Of a DNA stretch of 64,000 bases, positions 26,295 to 35,252 are shown piece after piece (the stretch's first letter is position 1; each line of letters starts with the position of its first letter). A program made the position numbers and the translations under genes. This DNA comes from Marinicella sediminis (GTDB taxonomy: Bacteria > Pseudomonadota > Gammaproteobacteria > Xanthomonadales > Marinicellaceae). The notes beneath the pieces are model-generated. The model saw only the letters and a list, made by a program, of their open reading frames with translations. It did no database searches and was not told where the DNA came from. The DNA is taken from the NCBI RefSeq assembly GCF_002000055.1, contig NZ_MVBD01000001.1, positions 62,001 to 126,000 of the forward strand, written 5' to 3'.

Positions 26295-27542
26295 ATGAAC
26301 AGTTATTTTTTCCAATCTGCCTTGTTGCCTGATGGCTGGCATGACCGGGTTCGGGTGTTGGTCGAGCAAGGTCAGTTTACCGCCATTGCCACAGGAGTGG
26401 AGCCTCTGGCAGGTGAACAACAATTGGGTGTGGTGATTCCACAAATGCCCAATGCCCATTCTCATGTCTTTCAACGGGCCATGGCCGGCCACAGTGAATA
26501 CCGGTCCCAACAAGCCGATGATTTTTGGTCCTGGCGTGATCTGATGTACCGGTTGGCCAATGAAATGGATGATGATCAATTGTATCAGGTGGCGTTGAGT
26601 TGTTACCGAGAAATGAAACAAGCCGGATATCTGGCAGTGTGTGAATTTCATTACCTGCATCGGGCCAAAGACAGGCCTGATGATTACCTGACTCATGGCC
26701 AGATCCTGCTTAATGCGGCCGCTGATGCAGGCTTGAACATCACTTTATTACCCGTGCTGTATGCCTTTGCCGGTGTGGGTGATCAGCCTTTGGGTGAAGC
26801 CCAGAAGCGCTTTGAATTGAGTGTGGAAGAATACCTGGATTATTTCACTCAAATCAGTCCTCAGCTGAGACCTGGTCAACAACTGGGGATCTGTTTTCAT
26901 TCTCTCAGGGCGGTGAACCAACAGCAGATGCAGGCAGTGCTCGATGGTTTGCCGGATGATCTGCCGGTACACATCCACATCGCGGAACAAACCGCTGAGG
27001 TGGAAGCCATCAGGCAACATTTCGGTATGCGGCCGGTGGCCTGGTTGCATGCGCATTTTGCCGTTAATGAACGCTGGAACCTGGTTCATGCCACCCACCT
27101 TGATGAAAGTGAAGTGCGGTTACTGGCCCGTTCCGGAGCGGTGGCGGTGTTGTGTCCACTGACCGAAGCCAACCTCGGTGATGGCATCTTTCCGATGCCT
27201 GAATACATGGCTCATCAAGGGCGCTGGTCGGTGGGGTCTGACAGCCACATTGAGATTAACCCCGGCCATGAATTAAAAATGCTGGAATATTCACAACGCT
27301 TACAACAACACAAGCGCAATGTGTGTTGTACTGCGACGCAGCCCCATGTGGGCAGTTGGTTGTGGTTGCAGGCGGTGGCTGGTGGAGCCCGTTCTCATCA
27401 TCAGCCAGTGGCTGGTCTGGTCGTGGGTCATAAAGCCTCAGTGATTGAGTTGCTGCCTTCCGCGCAACTGTCCCCAGCCACTTGTCTGGATGCCTGGCTA
27501 TTTGCCGATCAGGTGACTTCTCGGGTGATCGATTTCAACTAG
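26295..27542 (+). CDS. hutF: formimidoylglutamate deiminase
   Basis: A 415-residue amidohydrolase; ATG 26295 gives the family N-terminus, though the frame is open from 26232. It deiminates N-formimino-L-glutamate to N-formyl-L-glutamate in the five-step histidine pathway. Metal ligands are visible: PNAHSHVFQRAM, PVHIHIAEQ, LVHATHLDE and SDSHIEIN. Its presence means histidine is degraded by the HutF/HutG route rather than directly by HutE/HutG formiminoglutamase. hutG is not in this window. Confidence 0.9.
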   Translation: MNSYFFQSALLPDGWHDRVRVLVEQGQFTAIATGVEPLAGEQQLGVVIPQMPNAHSHVFQRAMAGHSEYRSQQADDFWSWRDLMYRLANEMDDDQLYQVALSCYREMKQAGYLAVCEFHYLHRAKDRPDDYLTHGQILLNAAADAGLNITLLPVLYAFAGVGDQPLGEAQKRFELSVEEYLDYFTQISPQLRPGQQLGICFHSLRAVNQQQMQAVLDGLPDDLPVHIHIAEQTAEVEAIRQHFGMRPVAWLHAHFAVNERWNLVHATHLDESEVRLLARSGAVAVLCPLTEANLGDGIFPMPEYMAHQGRWSVGSDSHIEINPGHELKMLEYSQRLQQHKRNVCCTATQPHVGSWLWLQAVAGGARSHHQPVAGLVVGHKASVIELLPSAQLSPATCLDAWLFADQVTSRVIDFN

Positions 27543-27594
27543 CCGTATGCTTTTTGCTGAAGGTGATCATGCACTCCATGATAGAATGCCGGAT

Positions 27595-28143
27595 ATGACC
27601 AACAACTCACAAAACATCATCCTGGTTGGCCCAATGGGTGCCGGTAAAACCACGGTTGGAAAACAAATCGCCAATCAGCTGAAGAAGCGCTTTGTGGATG
27701 TTGATCATGAACTGGAAAAACGCACCGGTGTGTCGATCAATTTGATTTTTGAGATCGAAAAGGAAGCCGGGTTCCGGGCCAGAGAGACCGCCATGCTGGC
27801 TGAATTGTTGAGTTGTGAGAATACGGTGATTGCCACCGGTGGAGGCATCATCACCAATGAGCAAAACCGGGAATTATTAAAGCAAACCGAGGGACTGGTG
27901 ATCTATTTGAAAACCGAAGTCAAACATCAATTAAAACGATTGCGACGGGATAAGCAACGACCCTTGTTACAGGGTGAAGGCCGGCGTGAGCGTCTGCTGA
28001 ACCTTGCCAGGGCCAGGAATCCTTTGTATGAACAGGTGTCTGATGTGGCTTTTCCCAGCGGACGGACCAGCTCCTATGGCATGGCCCGCAAGATTGTGGC
28101 CTACCTCAAAGATCCCGAAAAGCTGAAAAAAAACCTCAAATAA
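27595..28143 (+). CDS. aroK: shikimate kinase
   Basis: A 182-residue kinase for shikimate 3-phosphate formation in aromatic amino acid synthesis. The ATG at 27595 sits directly before the conserved NIILVGPMGAGKTTVGK P-loop; the ORF is open from 27547, but the extra 16 residues are unlike the family. GFRARETAM and IATGGGI are substrate-site marks. Two bases separate it from aroB. The aroK-aroB-SPOR order is standard in gammaproteobacteria. Confidence 0.93.
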   Translation: MTNNSQNIILVGPMGAGKTTVGKQIANQLKKRFVDVDHELEKRTGVSINLIFEIEKEAGFRARETAMLAELLSCENTVIATGGGIITNEQNRELLKQTEGLVIYLKTEVKHQLKRLRRDKQRPLLQGEGRRERLLNLARARNPLYEQVSDVAFPSGRTSSYGMARKIVAYLKDPEKLKKNLK

Positions 28144-28145
28144 CC

Positions 28146-29231
28146 ATGCGAACCGAACTCAATATTGAATTGCCAGGTGGCACTTATCCAATCATCATCG
28201 ATGCCAGCCAGTTTGCCATCAGTGCATTGAAAAACCGCCTCAGCGGCAAGAAAATAATGATTGTCACCAATGATGTGGTGGCACCACTTTATTTGCAGGA
28301 AGTCACAGACCTGTTTGCCGGACATCAGGTCCACCATTGTGTGGTGGGCGACGGTGAAAACCACAAATCTGTGGACAGTTGGCTGCAGATCCTGGATGAA
28401 CTGGCCCGATGTCAGTTTAACCGCAGCGATGTCCTGGTGTCGTTGGGAGGGGGCATCGTATGTGACATGACTGGTTTTGCTGCCGCCAGTTGGATGCGGG
28501 GTATGGATTTCATTCAGATTCCCACCACTTTACTTGCGCAGATCGATGCATCTGTGGGTGGTAAAACCGGGGTTAACCACCCGGCAGGAAAAAACCTCAT
28601 TGGTGCTTTTCACCAGCCAATGGCGGTATTGATCAATGCCAGAACGCTGAAATCCCTGCCGGCCAGGGAGTTCAACGCGGGAATTGGTGAAGCCATCAAG
28701 TATGCCGGAATTAACCAACCTGAATTTTACAACTGGCTGAACATTCATCAGCAAGCCATTCGTGATCAGGATGAAGAGATTCTGTTGGAATTGATTGCCC
28801 GTTGTTGTCGTTTTAAGGCAGCAGTGGTGGAATCCGATGAGAAAGAACAAGGCATCAGGGCTTTACTCAATCTGGGACACACCTTCGGTCATGCCATTGA
28901 AACGGTCACTGATTATGCTTATCTGCATGGAGAAGCTGTGGCTGTGGGGATGGTGATGGCTGCTGAACTATCGGCGCAGCTGGGTCACTGTGGATCAGAC
29001 ATACGAAAAATGCTGGAAAACTTGTTGCAAGCCTTTGATTTGCCAATTATGCTTGATGCCAATGTACCCGCAGAAGACCTGTTGCAGCTTATGAAAGCAG
29101 ACAAAAAAGTCATCAATGACCGACACCGACTGATTCTGATGAAAGGCCTGGGAGCGGCTTTCATTGCTGAGGGAATTGCCAATGAAGACATCCTGACCAC
29201 CATCGAATCCTGCCAGGAAGGGCAATCATGA
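28146..29231 (+). CDS. aroB: 3-dehydroquinate synthase
   Basis: A 361-residue NAD- and metal-dependent enzyme converting DAHP to 3-dehydroquinate. Family motifs include DGENHKSVDSW, VSLGGGIVCDMTGFAAASWMRG (shown as VSLGGGIVCDMTGF), TTLLAQIDASVGGKTGVNH and NLGHTFGHAIE, which carry the NAD-binding and metal-ligand residues. Second gene of the aroK-aroB-SPOR operon; its stop overlaps the start of the SPOR gene by 4 bases. Confidence 0.95.
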   Translation: MRTELNIELPGGTYPIIIDASQFAISALKNRLSGKKIMIVTNDVVAPLYLQEVTDLFAGHQVHHCVVGDGENHKSVDSWLQILDELARCQFNRSDVLVSLGGGIVCDMTGFAAASWMRGMDFIQIPTTLLAQIDASVGGKTGVNHPAGKNLIGAFHQPMAVLINARTLKSLPAREFNAGIGEAIKYAGINQPEFYNWLNIHQQAIRDQDEEILLELIARCCRFKAAVVESDEKEQGIRALLNLGHTFGHAIETVTDYAYLHGEAVAVGMVMAAELSAQLGHCGSDIRKMLENLLQAFDLPIMLDANVPAEDLLQLMKADKKVINDRHRLILMKGLGAAFIAEGIANEDILTTIESCQEGQS

Positions 29232-30016
29232 TCATCCGTGTGACAACTTGGTTGTCCGGCCTTTGGTTGCCGTTCACCTTGCTGGCTCAGGAACAGCCAG
29301 CAGACCCGGACATTGAAAATAACATTGTGTGTTATGCTGCCAAAAGTAAATGGGTATGTGCCCCAGCTGACGATCAGGCCCAGGCGAGGGAAAAAGCCAG
29401 GAAACTGGCTGTGGGGGAATCGCTGGATGATCCGGATGAAATCGATCCGGATGTTGCCATTCAAACCATTGATTACAATGATACCCGCCCACAAAACCAA
29501 CAGCCTGCTGCCGGTACCCAGGTCTATTCGGTCAATGATTTCGTACCCCGCGCCGATGCCCTGCAGGCGTTATCGGATGAGGAGACCACAGCCGCTGATT
29601 CCGTGACCAGCGAAGCCGCCGAAGTGACAGATAAGCAGGCCGAATCCAGACTTGAAACCAGTCAATCTGTGGTGGAACAAAACCCTGTGCGCGACGTCAT
29701 CAGCCAACCGCTAACAAGCAGTGGCCCCAGTCGCTTTGCTGAATGGCAACAGCGTTACCCAAGGCAATGGAGTTTTCAGGTCATTGGAACATCCAATCGC
29801 CATAAGCTGGGTGAATTCATCAGTCGTCACCAATTGGGTTCGCTGCCTTACAGTGTTGTGAAGACCCAGGTCAATGGTGCTGATTGGTGGGTGGTCTTGG
29901 TGGGTTTATTCGACAGCCGTGACAGCGCGCTGGCGCAACGCCATCAGCTGCCAGCGGTGTTGGCGCCACAAGCCTGGGTCAGACAAATTGCCAGTATTGA
30001 CGGCGAGTCTGAGTAA
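29228..30016 (+). CDS. exported SPOR-domain protein
   Basis: A 262-residue protein in the position of DamX in the aroKB operon. It has a signal peptide (cleavage near LLAQEQP, residue 20), a low-complexity Asp/Glu/Gln-rich middle (about 60-165) and a C-terminal SPOR domain (WSFQVIGTSNRHKLGEFI ... WWVVLVGLF, about 180-255). SPOR domains bind glycan strands stripped of stem peptides and gather at the division septum. DamX itself is cytoplasm-anchored with a transmembrane helix; here a cleavable signal seems more likely, so I avoid the damX name. Confidence 0.78.
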   Translation: MIIRVTTWLSGLWLPFTLLAQEQPADPDIENNIVCYAAKSKWVCAPADDQAQAREKARKLAVGESLDDPDEIDPDVAIQTIDYNDTRPQNQQPAAGTQVYSVNDFVPRADALQALSDEETTAADSVTSEAAEVTDKQAESRLETSQSVVEQNPVRDVISQPLTSSGPSRFAEWQQRYPRQWSFQVIGTSNRHKLGEFISRHQLGSLPYSVVKTQVNGADWWVVLVGLFDSRDSALAQRHQLPAVLAPQAWVRQIASIDGESE

Positions 30017-30092
30017 AAACTGACACAACTTCCTGTCAGCTATTCTCTCGTTTCAGGTCTTTATTGGTGAGTCAATCACAGGAAGCCAATAC

Positions 30093-30614
30093 GTGCGAGT
30101 CATCTTTTTTATTTCATGTCTGCTGCTGTCACAGGCCCAGGCTGCGGAGACACATCAGTGGACGTTGACCGATCAACAGGGTCAATTCCATCATTTCCCA
30201 CAAGATGCCATTGAACAGCAACAAGTGACTGTGGTGTTGTTTTGGGCCACCTGGTGCCCGTACTGTCAGCAATTAATGCCCCATTTACAAAGCCTGATCC
30301 ATCAATATGAACAACCATTGGGCTTGCAGATTTACGCCCTGAACATCCATGAGGATGGTGATCCAGAAGCTTATTTGAAGCAAAATGGTCTACAGTTCAC
30401 TTTGTTCCCGCAAGCAGAATCAGTGGCCGCCCAACTGACTGTTCATGGCACCCCGGTGGTTCTGATCTATGACCAGCAGGGACAACTGGTATTTGATCTT
30501 CGCGATCTGGACAGCCGTTCTGTGGCTAAAAAGAACGCCTCGCATGGCGCCAGATCAGTGCGGCTTGCTCCCTGGTGGGCAGCAGAGATCAGAAAGGTGT
30601 TGAATCAACTTTGA
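30093..30614 (+). CDS. periplasmic thioredoxin-like (TlpA/ResA-type) protein
   Basis: A 173-residue exported protein starting with GTG at 30093 after AGGAAG. The signal peptide ends at AQAAET (residue 18). The redox site is WATWCPYC, a CPYC dithiol pair like that of glutaredoxin, in a TlpA-type fold (conserved cis-Pro in VHGTPVVLIYD). Likely a periplasmic thiol reductant or oxidant, perhaps serving cytochrome c maturation, although nothing adjacent confirms that. It stands alone between the SPOR gene and the isochorismatase-like gene. Confidence 0.8.
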   Translation: MRVIFFISCLLLSQAQAAETHQWTLTDQQGQFHHFPQDAIEQQQVTVVLFWATWCPYCQQLMPHLQSLIHQYEQPLGLQIYALNIHEDGDPEAYLKQNGLQFTLFPQAESVAAQLTVHGTPVVLIYDQQGQLVFDLRDLDSRSVAKKNASHGARSVRLAPWWAAEIRKVLNQL

Positions 30615-30664
30615 TGTTGTGTGATGCTGTGTTTCGATCCTTCATTTAAAATTCAGGAGTCGAT

Positions 30665-31204
30665 ATGTTCCAAGCCGATCAGGCAGCAGTCGTTGTCATT
30701 GATGTTCAGGGCCGCCTTGCTCAGTTGATGCACCGCAAGAAGCAATTGTTCAGACACTTGCAAATCATGTTGCAGGCGGCGGACGTACTCCAATTGCCGG
30801 TATTCTGGCTGGAACAGTACCCCAAAGGACTGGGCCCTACAGTGTCTGAAATCAGTGATTTGATGGCTGACAACAAACCGCTGGAAAAACTGAGTTTTTC
30901 AGGTTGTGGTGAACCTCAGTTGCTGTCTGACCTTCGGGCTTCCGGTTGTCAGCAATTGATTGTGACTGGCATTGAAGCTCATGTCTGTGTGTATCAGACT
31001 GTACTCGATTTACTGGCAGAAAACTATCAGGTGGCAGTCAATCAGGATGCCGTTTCTTCGCGGAAGAAATCCAATAAAAAACTTGGTTTACAACGCATGC
31101 AACTGGCCGGAGCCTTGTTGACTTCCACGGAGATGGTGTTGTTTGAAATGATGCGTACCGCCAGCCATCCGCACTTCAGGCAGATTTCAGCCTTACTTAA
31201 ATAA
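30665..31204 (+). CDS. isochorismatase-family hydrolase
   Basis: A 179-residue cysteine hydrolase of the isochorismatase superfamily (YcaC-like branch). The three catalytic positions are visible: Asp in VVVIDVQGRL, Lys in LEKLSFSGCG and Cys in GIEAHVCVYQT. It has no signal peptide. Substrate is not predictable; family members act on amides, isochorismate or N-carbamoyl compounds. It is followed by a hairpin with a short T-run. Confidence 0.8.
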   Translation: MFQADQAAVVVIDVQGRLAQLMHRKKQLFRHLQIMLQAADVLQLPVFWLEQYPKGLGPTVSEISDLMADNKPLEKLSFSGCGEPQLLSDLRASGCQQLIVTGIEAHVCVYQTVLDLLAENYQVAVNQDAVSSRKKSNKKLGLQRMQLAGALLTSTEMVLFEMMRTASHPHFRQISALLK

Positions 31205-31212
31205 CAGCCCAT

Positions 31213-31233
31213 CACCGCCATGGCGGTGGTTTT
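31213..31233 (+). terminator. terminator-like hairpin after the isochorismatase gene
   Basis: CACCGCC-AT-GGCGGTG forms a 7-base-pair GC-rich stem, followed by GTTTT. The loop is only two bases, and the T-run is short, so efficiency is uncertain. It sits 9 bases after the stop codon. Confidence 0.5.
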
Positions 31234-31257
31234 ACTGAATCAGGCGGTTAAATCCGC

Positions 31258-31263
31258 TATAAT
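31258..31263 (+). promoter_or_regulatory. -10 box of the radical SAM gene
   Basis: A perfect TATAAT lies 33 bases upstream of the first start codon. No good -35 box is at the usual distance; TTTACT is too far. The box is overlapped on its left by GCGG-TTAAAT-CCGC (31244-31257), a small dyad that could be an operator. The dyad is seen; its use is inferred. Confidence 0.4.
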
Positions 31264-31295
31264 AATGCGTCTTTGATTGACCCATATTCTCAACC

Positions 31296-33800
31296 ATGAT
31301 ATTTAATCAGGACTTCATGATACTGAGCCGTAAGGATCAGCTGTTGGTTTCACAGATTTCCGGTGGTGTACAGCCATTGTTGATTCATGAACCTGATGTG
31401 TTGTTGTTGTCATATTTCTTTCAGGAGCAGGACCCACAGCAGGCCGCTGATGCCTTTTTTAATCACCCATGGGTCAGGCGCTGGATACCCCAGTTACAAC
31501 TCAATGGTGTGCAACAACGGCTGCAACAATTCCAGCAAGCAGGACTGTTTCAACCCAGTCATTATGGAAACCGGTCAGTCAATCCGGTCCCGCTGACCCT
31601 GAGCGATGATACTCAGTGCTCATTGCCTGCAGAACTGGCAATGAGCACACATGCCGCCCTGTCGATCCATGATCAAGGTTTTTTTGCCTGTGCAGGATTG
31701 GATCCCACCCCGTACCTGTTGCCCACTTCATGGGCCATACTGATGTTGGCTTTCGGCGATGGTAAGCCAGTGGATGCAGTGCTTGATGAGCGAGCCTTTA
31801 TCCTGGAAGAGCCCGCAGAACAGGTGTTAAAAACGCTGTATCAAAAAGGCTTTCTGATTCGCCGGAAAAAGGCCGGCCAGGCGGTTGAGCAACTTGCTCA
31901 ATTCGCTGAAGTCAAGCCCCAGGGACCGGTTGAAAGCTGGCAGGACTTGCAACCAGACGGACGTATACCGGTGTATTTTGTGCCGCACATGGAAAATCAT
32001 TTCCCCCTGGCATTGGGAATCATTTACAGCGCTTTACAAAATCATCAGGAAGGGGTTTTGCTGGATCGGTTTCAACTCATCCCCATCACTTTTCTGAACC
32101 CCAATGATCTGCTCAATGGGCCTTACCGCAAATTCGGAACCGGGGTGTGGCTGTTTTCCAATTACATGTGGTCGATGGACGTTAATCTGCAGGTCAGCCA
32201 GGCCATCAAAAATCATGATCAGCGCAACTTGACCATTCATGGTGGACCGAGCACACCCGAGTACAAACAGGCCAGTGCTGATTTTATGGCTGCTAACCGG
32301 TCTGTAGACGTCTCTGTTCACGGTGAAGGTGAAGTGGCGATCACAGAAATTTTTGCTCATATCATCAAAAGTGCAGAAGGTGAAGTCACCTATGATCAGC
32401 CACTTTTGAGTGAAATCACGGGCATCACCTTCAGAGATAAACTGAACCAGGGTCTGATACGCACTGCCGGGCGTAAAAGAATGGCTGCACCGGATGAGGT
32501 GCCATCACCTTATCTGGCTGGCTTATTTGATGGTTATCAGGGCCGGGTTGAGGCCGCCATCATCGAATCAAACAGGGGCTGTCCTTTTGGTTGCACCTTC
32601 TGTGATTGGGGCTCAGCTACCAATCAAAAAGTCAGGAAATTTGATCTTGACCGGGTCAAAGATGAAATCGAATGGATTGGCAGAAACAAAGTACGGGTGA
32701 TCTGGATTGCGGATGCTAATTTTGGTTTATATGACCGGGATATAGAGTTGTCACAATTCATCGTGGATACCAAGCAAAAATACGGATTCCCCCAAGAGGT
32801 GGTGGTTAATTACACCAAAAACTCAACCTGGCGATTGGTTGAAATCATCAAAATTTTCACCGCAGGGGGAATCATCAGTCAGGGCATTATTTCCATCCAG
32901 ACCACCGATGAAAAAACCCTTGAGGTGATCAACCGCAAGAACATCAAAACTGAGAAATACGATGAGCTGACCAAGGTGTTCTATGATTTGAAGTTGCCAC
33001 TGTCCACCGATCTGATGATTGGTTTACCAGGCATCACGGTGGAAGCTTTCAACAATGACCTGCAACGATATATTGATATGGATGTGTCGGTCAAAGCCTA
33101 TCCTACCCAATTGCTGCCCAACAGCCCGATGGCAGATCCTGACTACATTGAAAAATACCAGATCAAAACCGATGAACAGGACTTTGTGATCTCATCCTAT
33201 AGTTTTACCGAAGAAGACCTGCAGTGGATGAAAGGCATGTATCAGGTATATACCATGGCTGATGGGTATTCACTGTTGCGTTATGTGATTCGTTATCTGC
33301 AATGGGAACACAACATCAGAGCGATTGATTTTTTACAGGATCTGGTACGCCATGTGCGGCAGCACCCCAGTCAATTCCCGCAAATCACCTGGGCGATGCG
33401 TTATTTTAATCAGGAAAAAAGCATGCCAGGTGGCTGGACAATGTTTTATCAGCAGGTGGCCGACTACATCCGTATGGCTTGTGGTATTCATGCTGATTCA
33501 GGTCTGAACACCATCCTCAGGGTCAATCAGCTGTGCATGCCGGATGACACCGTCAGTTATCCTTTGCAAGTTCAGTTGGAGCATGATTTCACTGCTTATT
33601 TCACCGCCCGAACCAGTCAGGCGGCACACAAAGACAAACCGCTGACAGACTATCCACCAGCCAAGTTTCATGTCTCAGATCCGAATTCGATGGTCAGCAT
33701 TGACCTGGATTATCTGCAATATGATTCCCATCAATACTTCTGGGAACTTCATTCGGAGGTGGCCAGACCAAAATCAGTCTCGGAGTTTGCTGACGGTTGA
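31296..33800 (+). CDS. B12-binding-domain radical SAM protein with PqqD-like N-terminus
   Basis: An 834-residue protein; an in-frame ATG at 31317 has AGGA just upstream and may be the true start. Residues 1-200 hold two wHTH-like segments that resemble PqqD/RiPP-recognition folds (around 25-75 and 145-200). Residues about 220-350 look like a cobalamin-binding domain with VHGEGEVAITEI. The radical SAM cluster motif CPFGCTFCDWG (C-x3-C-x2-C) is near residue 430, followed by IWIADANFG. The C-terminal 250 residues are unassigned. B12 radical SAM enzymes commonly methylate unactivated carbons. It has no recognisable partner gene, and substrate is unknown. Confidence 0.83.
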   Translation: MIFNQDFMILSRKDQLLVSQISGGVQPLLIHEPDVLLLSYFFQEQDPQQAADAFFNHPWVRRWIPQLQLNGVQQRLQQFQQAGLFQPSHYGNRSVNPVPLTLSDDTQCSLPAELAMSTHAALSIHDQGFFACAGLDPTPYLLPTSWAILMLAFGDGKPVDAVLDERAFILEEPAEQVLKTLYQKGFLIRRKKAGQAVEQLAQFAEVKPQGPVESWQDLQPDGRIPVYFVPHMENHFPLALGIIYSALQNHQEGVLLDRFQLIPITFLNPNDLLNGPYRKFGTGVWLFSNYMWSMDVNLQVSQAIKNHDQRNLTIHGGPSTPEYKQASADFMAANRSVDVSVHGEGEVAITEIFAHIIKSAEGEVTYDQPLLSEITGITFRDKLNQGLIRTAGRKRMAAPDEVPSPYLAGLFDGYQGRVEAAIIESNRGCPFGCTFCDWGSATNQKVRKFDLDRVKDEIEWIGRNKVRVIWIADANFGLYDRDIELSQFIVDTKQKYGFPQEVVVNYTKNSTWRLVEIIKIFTAGGIISQGIISIQTTDEKTLEVINRKNIKTEKYDELTKVFYDLKLPLSTDLMIGLPGITVEAFNNDLQRYIDMDVSVKAYPTQLLPNSPMADPDYIEKYQIKTDEQDFVISSYSFTEEDLQWMKGMYQVYTMADGYSLLRYVIRYLQWEHNIRAIDFLQDLVRHVRQHPSQFPQITWAMRYFNQEKSMPGGWTMFYQQVADYIRMACGIHADSGLNTILRVNQLCMPDDTVSYPLQVQLEHDFTAYFTARTSQAAHKDKPLTDYPPAKFHVSDPNSMVSIDLDYLQYDSHQYFWELHSEVARPKSVSEFADG

Positions 33801-34124
33801 TCGTCAGGTTTTCAGTCAATTCAATACCAAGTGCCTGAGTAAGGTGCTGATGAAATGATCAACTTCAATCACCAGTCGGGGGTAAATGAACGTTTTGTGG
33901 CTGCCTGGTGGTCAGTTCATCAGTTGAGTTTGCGCCGCCATATGCTGCGTCCAGTCTGGCCATACGCTGTATCACCAGACACATTCGCAAAATAATCAGC
34001 AGGGCAAAACAACCTGTATGCAGCATACGGACAAAGCAGCTCATGTGACACCTCAGTATTGATCACTGACTTCTGGCACTGCAAATTCAGGGCTGTATTT
34101 GCTATGGTGATTATGAAGGGTTGA
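33801..34124. other. 324-base gap with overlapping short ORFs on both strands
   Basis: No gene longer than 60 codons. It contains a 59-residue ORF on the minus strand (33865-34044) and a 46-residue ORF on the plus strand (33855-33995), which overlap each other, so at most one is likely to be real. The right end holds a palindrome (34118-34136). Confidence 0.6.
33865..34044 (-). CDS. possible 59-residue membrane-anchored small protein
   Basis: ATG with GAGG six bases upstream, an N-terminal hydrophobic helix (CFALLIILRMCLVIQRM, about residues 12-28) and a polar tail (TDELTTRQPQNVHLPPTG). The single-helix plus polar tail layout is common among real small proteins. I do not recognise a family. 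A plus-strand ORF overlaps it fully. The RBS is the main support. Confidence 0.35.
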   Translation of the reverse strand: MSCFVRMLHTGCFALLIILRMCLVIQRMARLDAAYGGANSTDELTTRQPQNVHLPPTGD

Positions 34125-34136
34125 ATGGTTCAACCC
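34118..34136. promoter_or_regulatory. perfect palindrome at the start of the 85-residue ORF
   Basis: GGGTTGAA-TGG-TTCAACCC, 8-base arms around a 3-base centre. It covers the first possible ATG (34125) of the hydrophobic ORF, which argues that translation starts further on. It could be an operator or an mRNA hairpin. Confidence 0.5.
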
Positions 34137-34157
34137 ATGGTCATACTGGTGGTAAAC

Positions 34158-34382
34158 ATGATTGAAGCATTCATCGGCATCCTGATGTTCCTGGTGGTAC
34201 TCAAACTGCTGTTCTGGGTGTTTGTGTTGTTGTTCAGCCCGGTGATCATTGTTGGTGGTATTTTGTTGTCCATCGGTTTGTTGATCTTTACCGTGATTGG
34301 CGGGGCTTTTTTGTTGTTGTTTAAAATCCTGCTGTTGCCTTTGCTGTTGTTGCTGTTGTTGCCCTTTTGTTGGGTGTCATGA
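34158..34382 (+). CDS. very hydrophobic small membrane protein
   Basis: Open from 34125 (85 residues); I prefer the ATG at 34158 (MIEAFIGILMFLVVLKLL), giving 74 residues, because the earlier start lies in a palindrome. Nearly the whole product is Leu/Val/Ile/Phe, enough for two to three membrane helices, with hardly any charge. It may be a true small membrane protein or a chance open frame in a T/G-rich stretch; the even hydrophobic pattern favours the former. No family is recognised. It ends near a weak hairpin (GAAACAT-CC-ATGTTTC, 34395-34410). Confidence 0.45.
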   Translation: MIEAFIGILMFLVVLKLLFWVFVLLFSPVIIVGGILLSIGLLIFTVIGGAFLLLFKILLLPLLLLLLLPFCWVS

Positions 34383-34467
34383 AGCGATTAAAATGAAACA
34401 TCCATGTTTCTTGAGCTGTCCCTGGTCACCTTCCGTGATGGTGATACTTCCTGAATTAATCAGCTGA

Positions 34468-35040
34468 TCATCGCTCAGCCACGTACTCACCGTTTACATT
34501 GATGTAATTGATTAATTTAAACTCAATGGTTTGACTGAGTTGGTAGGGTACCTGTTGGCCGGCCACTGTCATTGGTTTAAATTGCCATTTGTTGATGCTG
34601 TCAATGGCGGCTTTGCTGAAAGCCCGGGAGACCGGTTTGGCATCTGTCACCTCAGCTGAAATAACCTGGCCGTGTTCATCCACATTCACCAATAACTCAA
34701 CCCAGCCTTCGCGACCTTCAAGGTGCTCCTTTCTGGGGTATAACGGTTTGATGGCAAGCAGTACTCTGCCCCCGTTGTCCGAATGGTCAACGCTCAGGTC
34801 AATGGTGGGCGCTTCCACTTCATTCAGTGATTGGGTCAAGAGTGCCGTTGTATCTACACCAGGCAATTCAACAAAGTTATCATCCGTACCTTCTTCTTCT
34901 GCTGTTTGTGGCTGGTAAAGGTAGGCGATTGGATTGTTGTGTTGCTGTTTGGTCGATTGATCTGCTTTGCCAAAGGCAGCGGTGCTGATCAGGCCCAGGC
35001 TGGTGATGCCGTAAATGAAGTGGCTTATCTGTTTGTTCAT
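34468..35040 (-). CDS. TonB C-terminal-domain protein, paralogue 1
   Basis: A 190-residue exported or anchored protein with an N-terminal hydrophobic segment and a TonB_C domain (about 90-180): IKPLYPRKEHLEGREGWVEL, then DAKPVSRAFSKAAIDSINKWQFKPM and QTIEFKL. It lacks the long Pro-Lys spacer of classical TonB. Related proteins energise outer-membrane transport, or act outside ExbBD. It shares a conserved upstream promoter sequence with the next TonB gene. GAGGAG lies just before the ATG. No exbB/exbD or receptor is nearby. Confidence 0.8.
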   Translation of the reverse strand: MNKQISHFIYGITSLGLISTAAFGKADQSTKQQHNNPIAYLYQPQTAEEEGTDDNFVELPGVDTTALLTQSLNEVEAPTIDLSVDHSDNGGRVLLAIKPLYPRKEHLEGREGWVELLVNVDEHGQVISAEVTDAKPVSRAFSKAAIDSINKWQFKPMTVAGQQVPYQLSQTIEFKLINYINVNGEYVAER

Positions 35041-35074
35041 TGTTGTCTCCTCAAAATGTAGCTGTTGGTAAAAA

Positions 35075-35103
35075 GTATGACTTTTGGCCTATGCGAAAGG
35101 TTC
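35075..35103 (-). promoter_or_regulatory. ECF (sigma-E-like) promoter of TonB paralogue 1
   Basis: On the minus strand GAACCTT is followed after 16 bases by TCATA (GTCATAC overall), close to the sigma-E form GGAACTT-N16-TCAAA; the preceding base is G, giving GGAAC. It ends 34 bases before the start codon. The same 29-base layout, including the spacer TAGGCCAAAAG, occurs before the second TonB gene. Confidence 0.6.
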
Positions 35104-35252
35104 CCAGTCTATGCAGTTGTGATGCTTGTCAAAATCAAGATAAAAGTCATAGGTTACTGATTTTAAGTGTTTAATTGATTTTCAGAAATTGATAACGGGC
35201 TGCCTGACTCAGTGGATGACGTCCATGTCGTATTCATTCCTGAGGTAATGGA

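Noticed and set aside
30020-30045. CTGACA...TGTCAG hairpin after the SPOR gene as a terminator
   Set aside because: Six-base-pair stem without a following T-run; not convincing.
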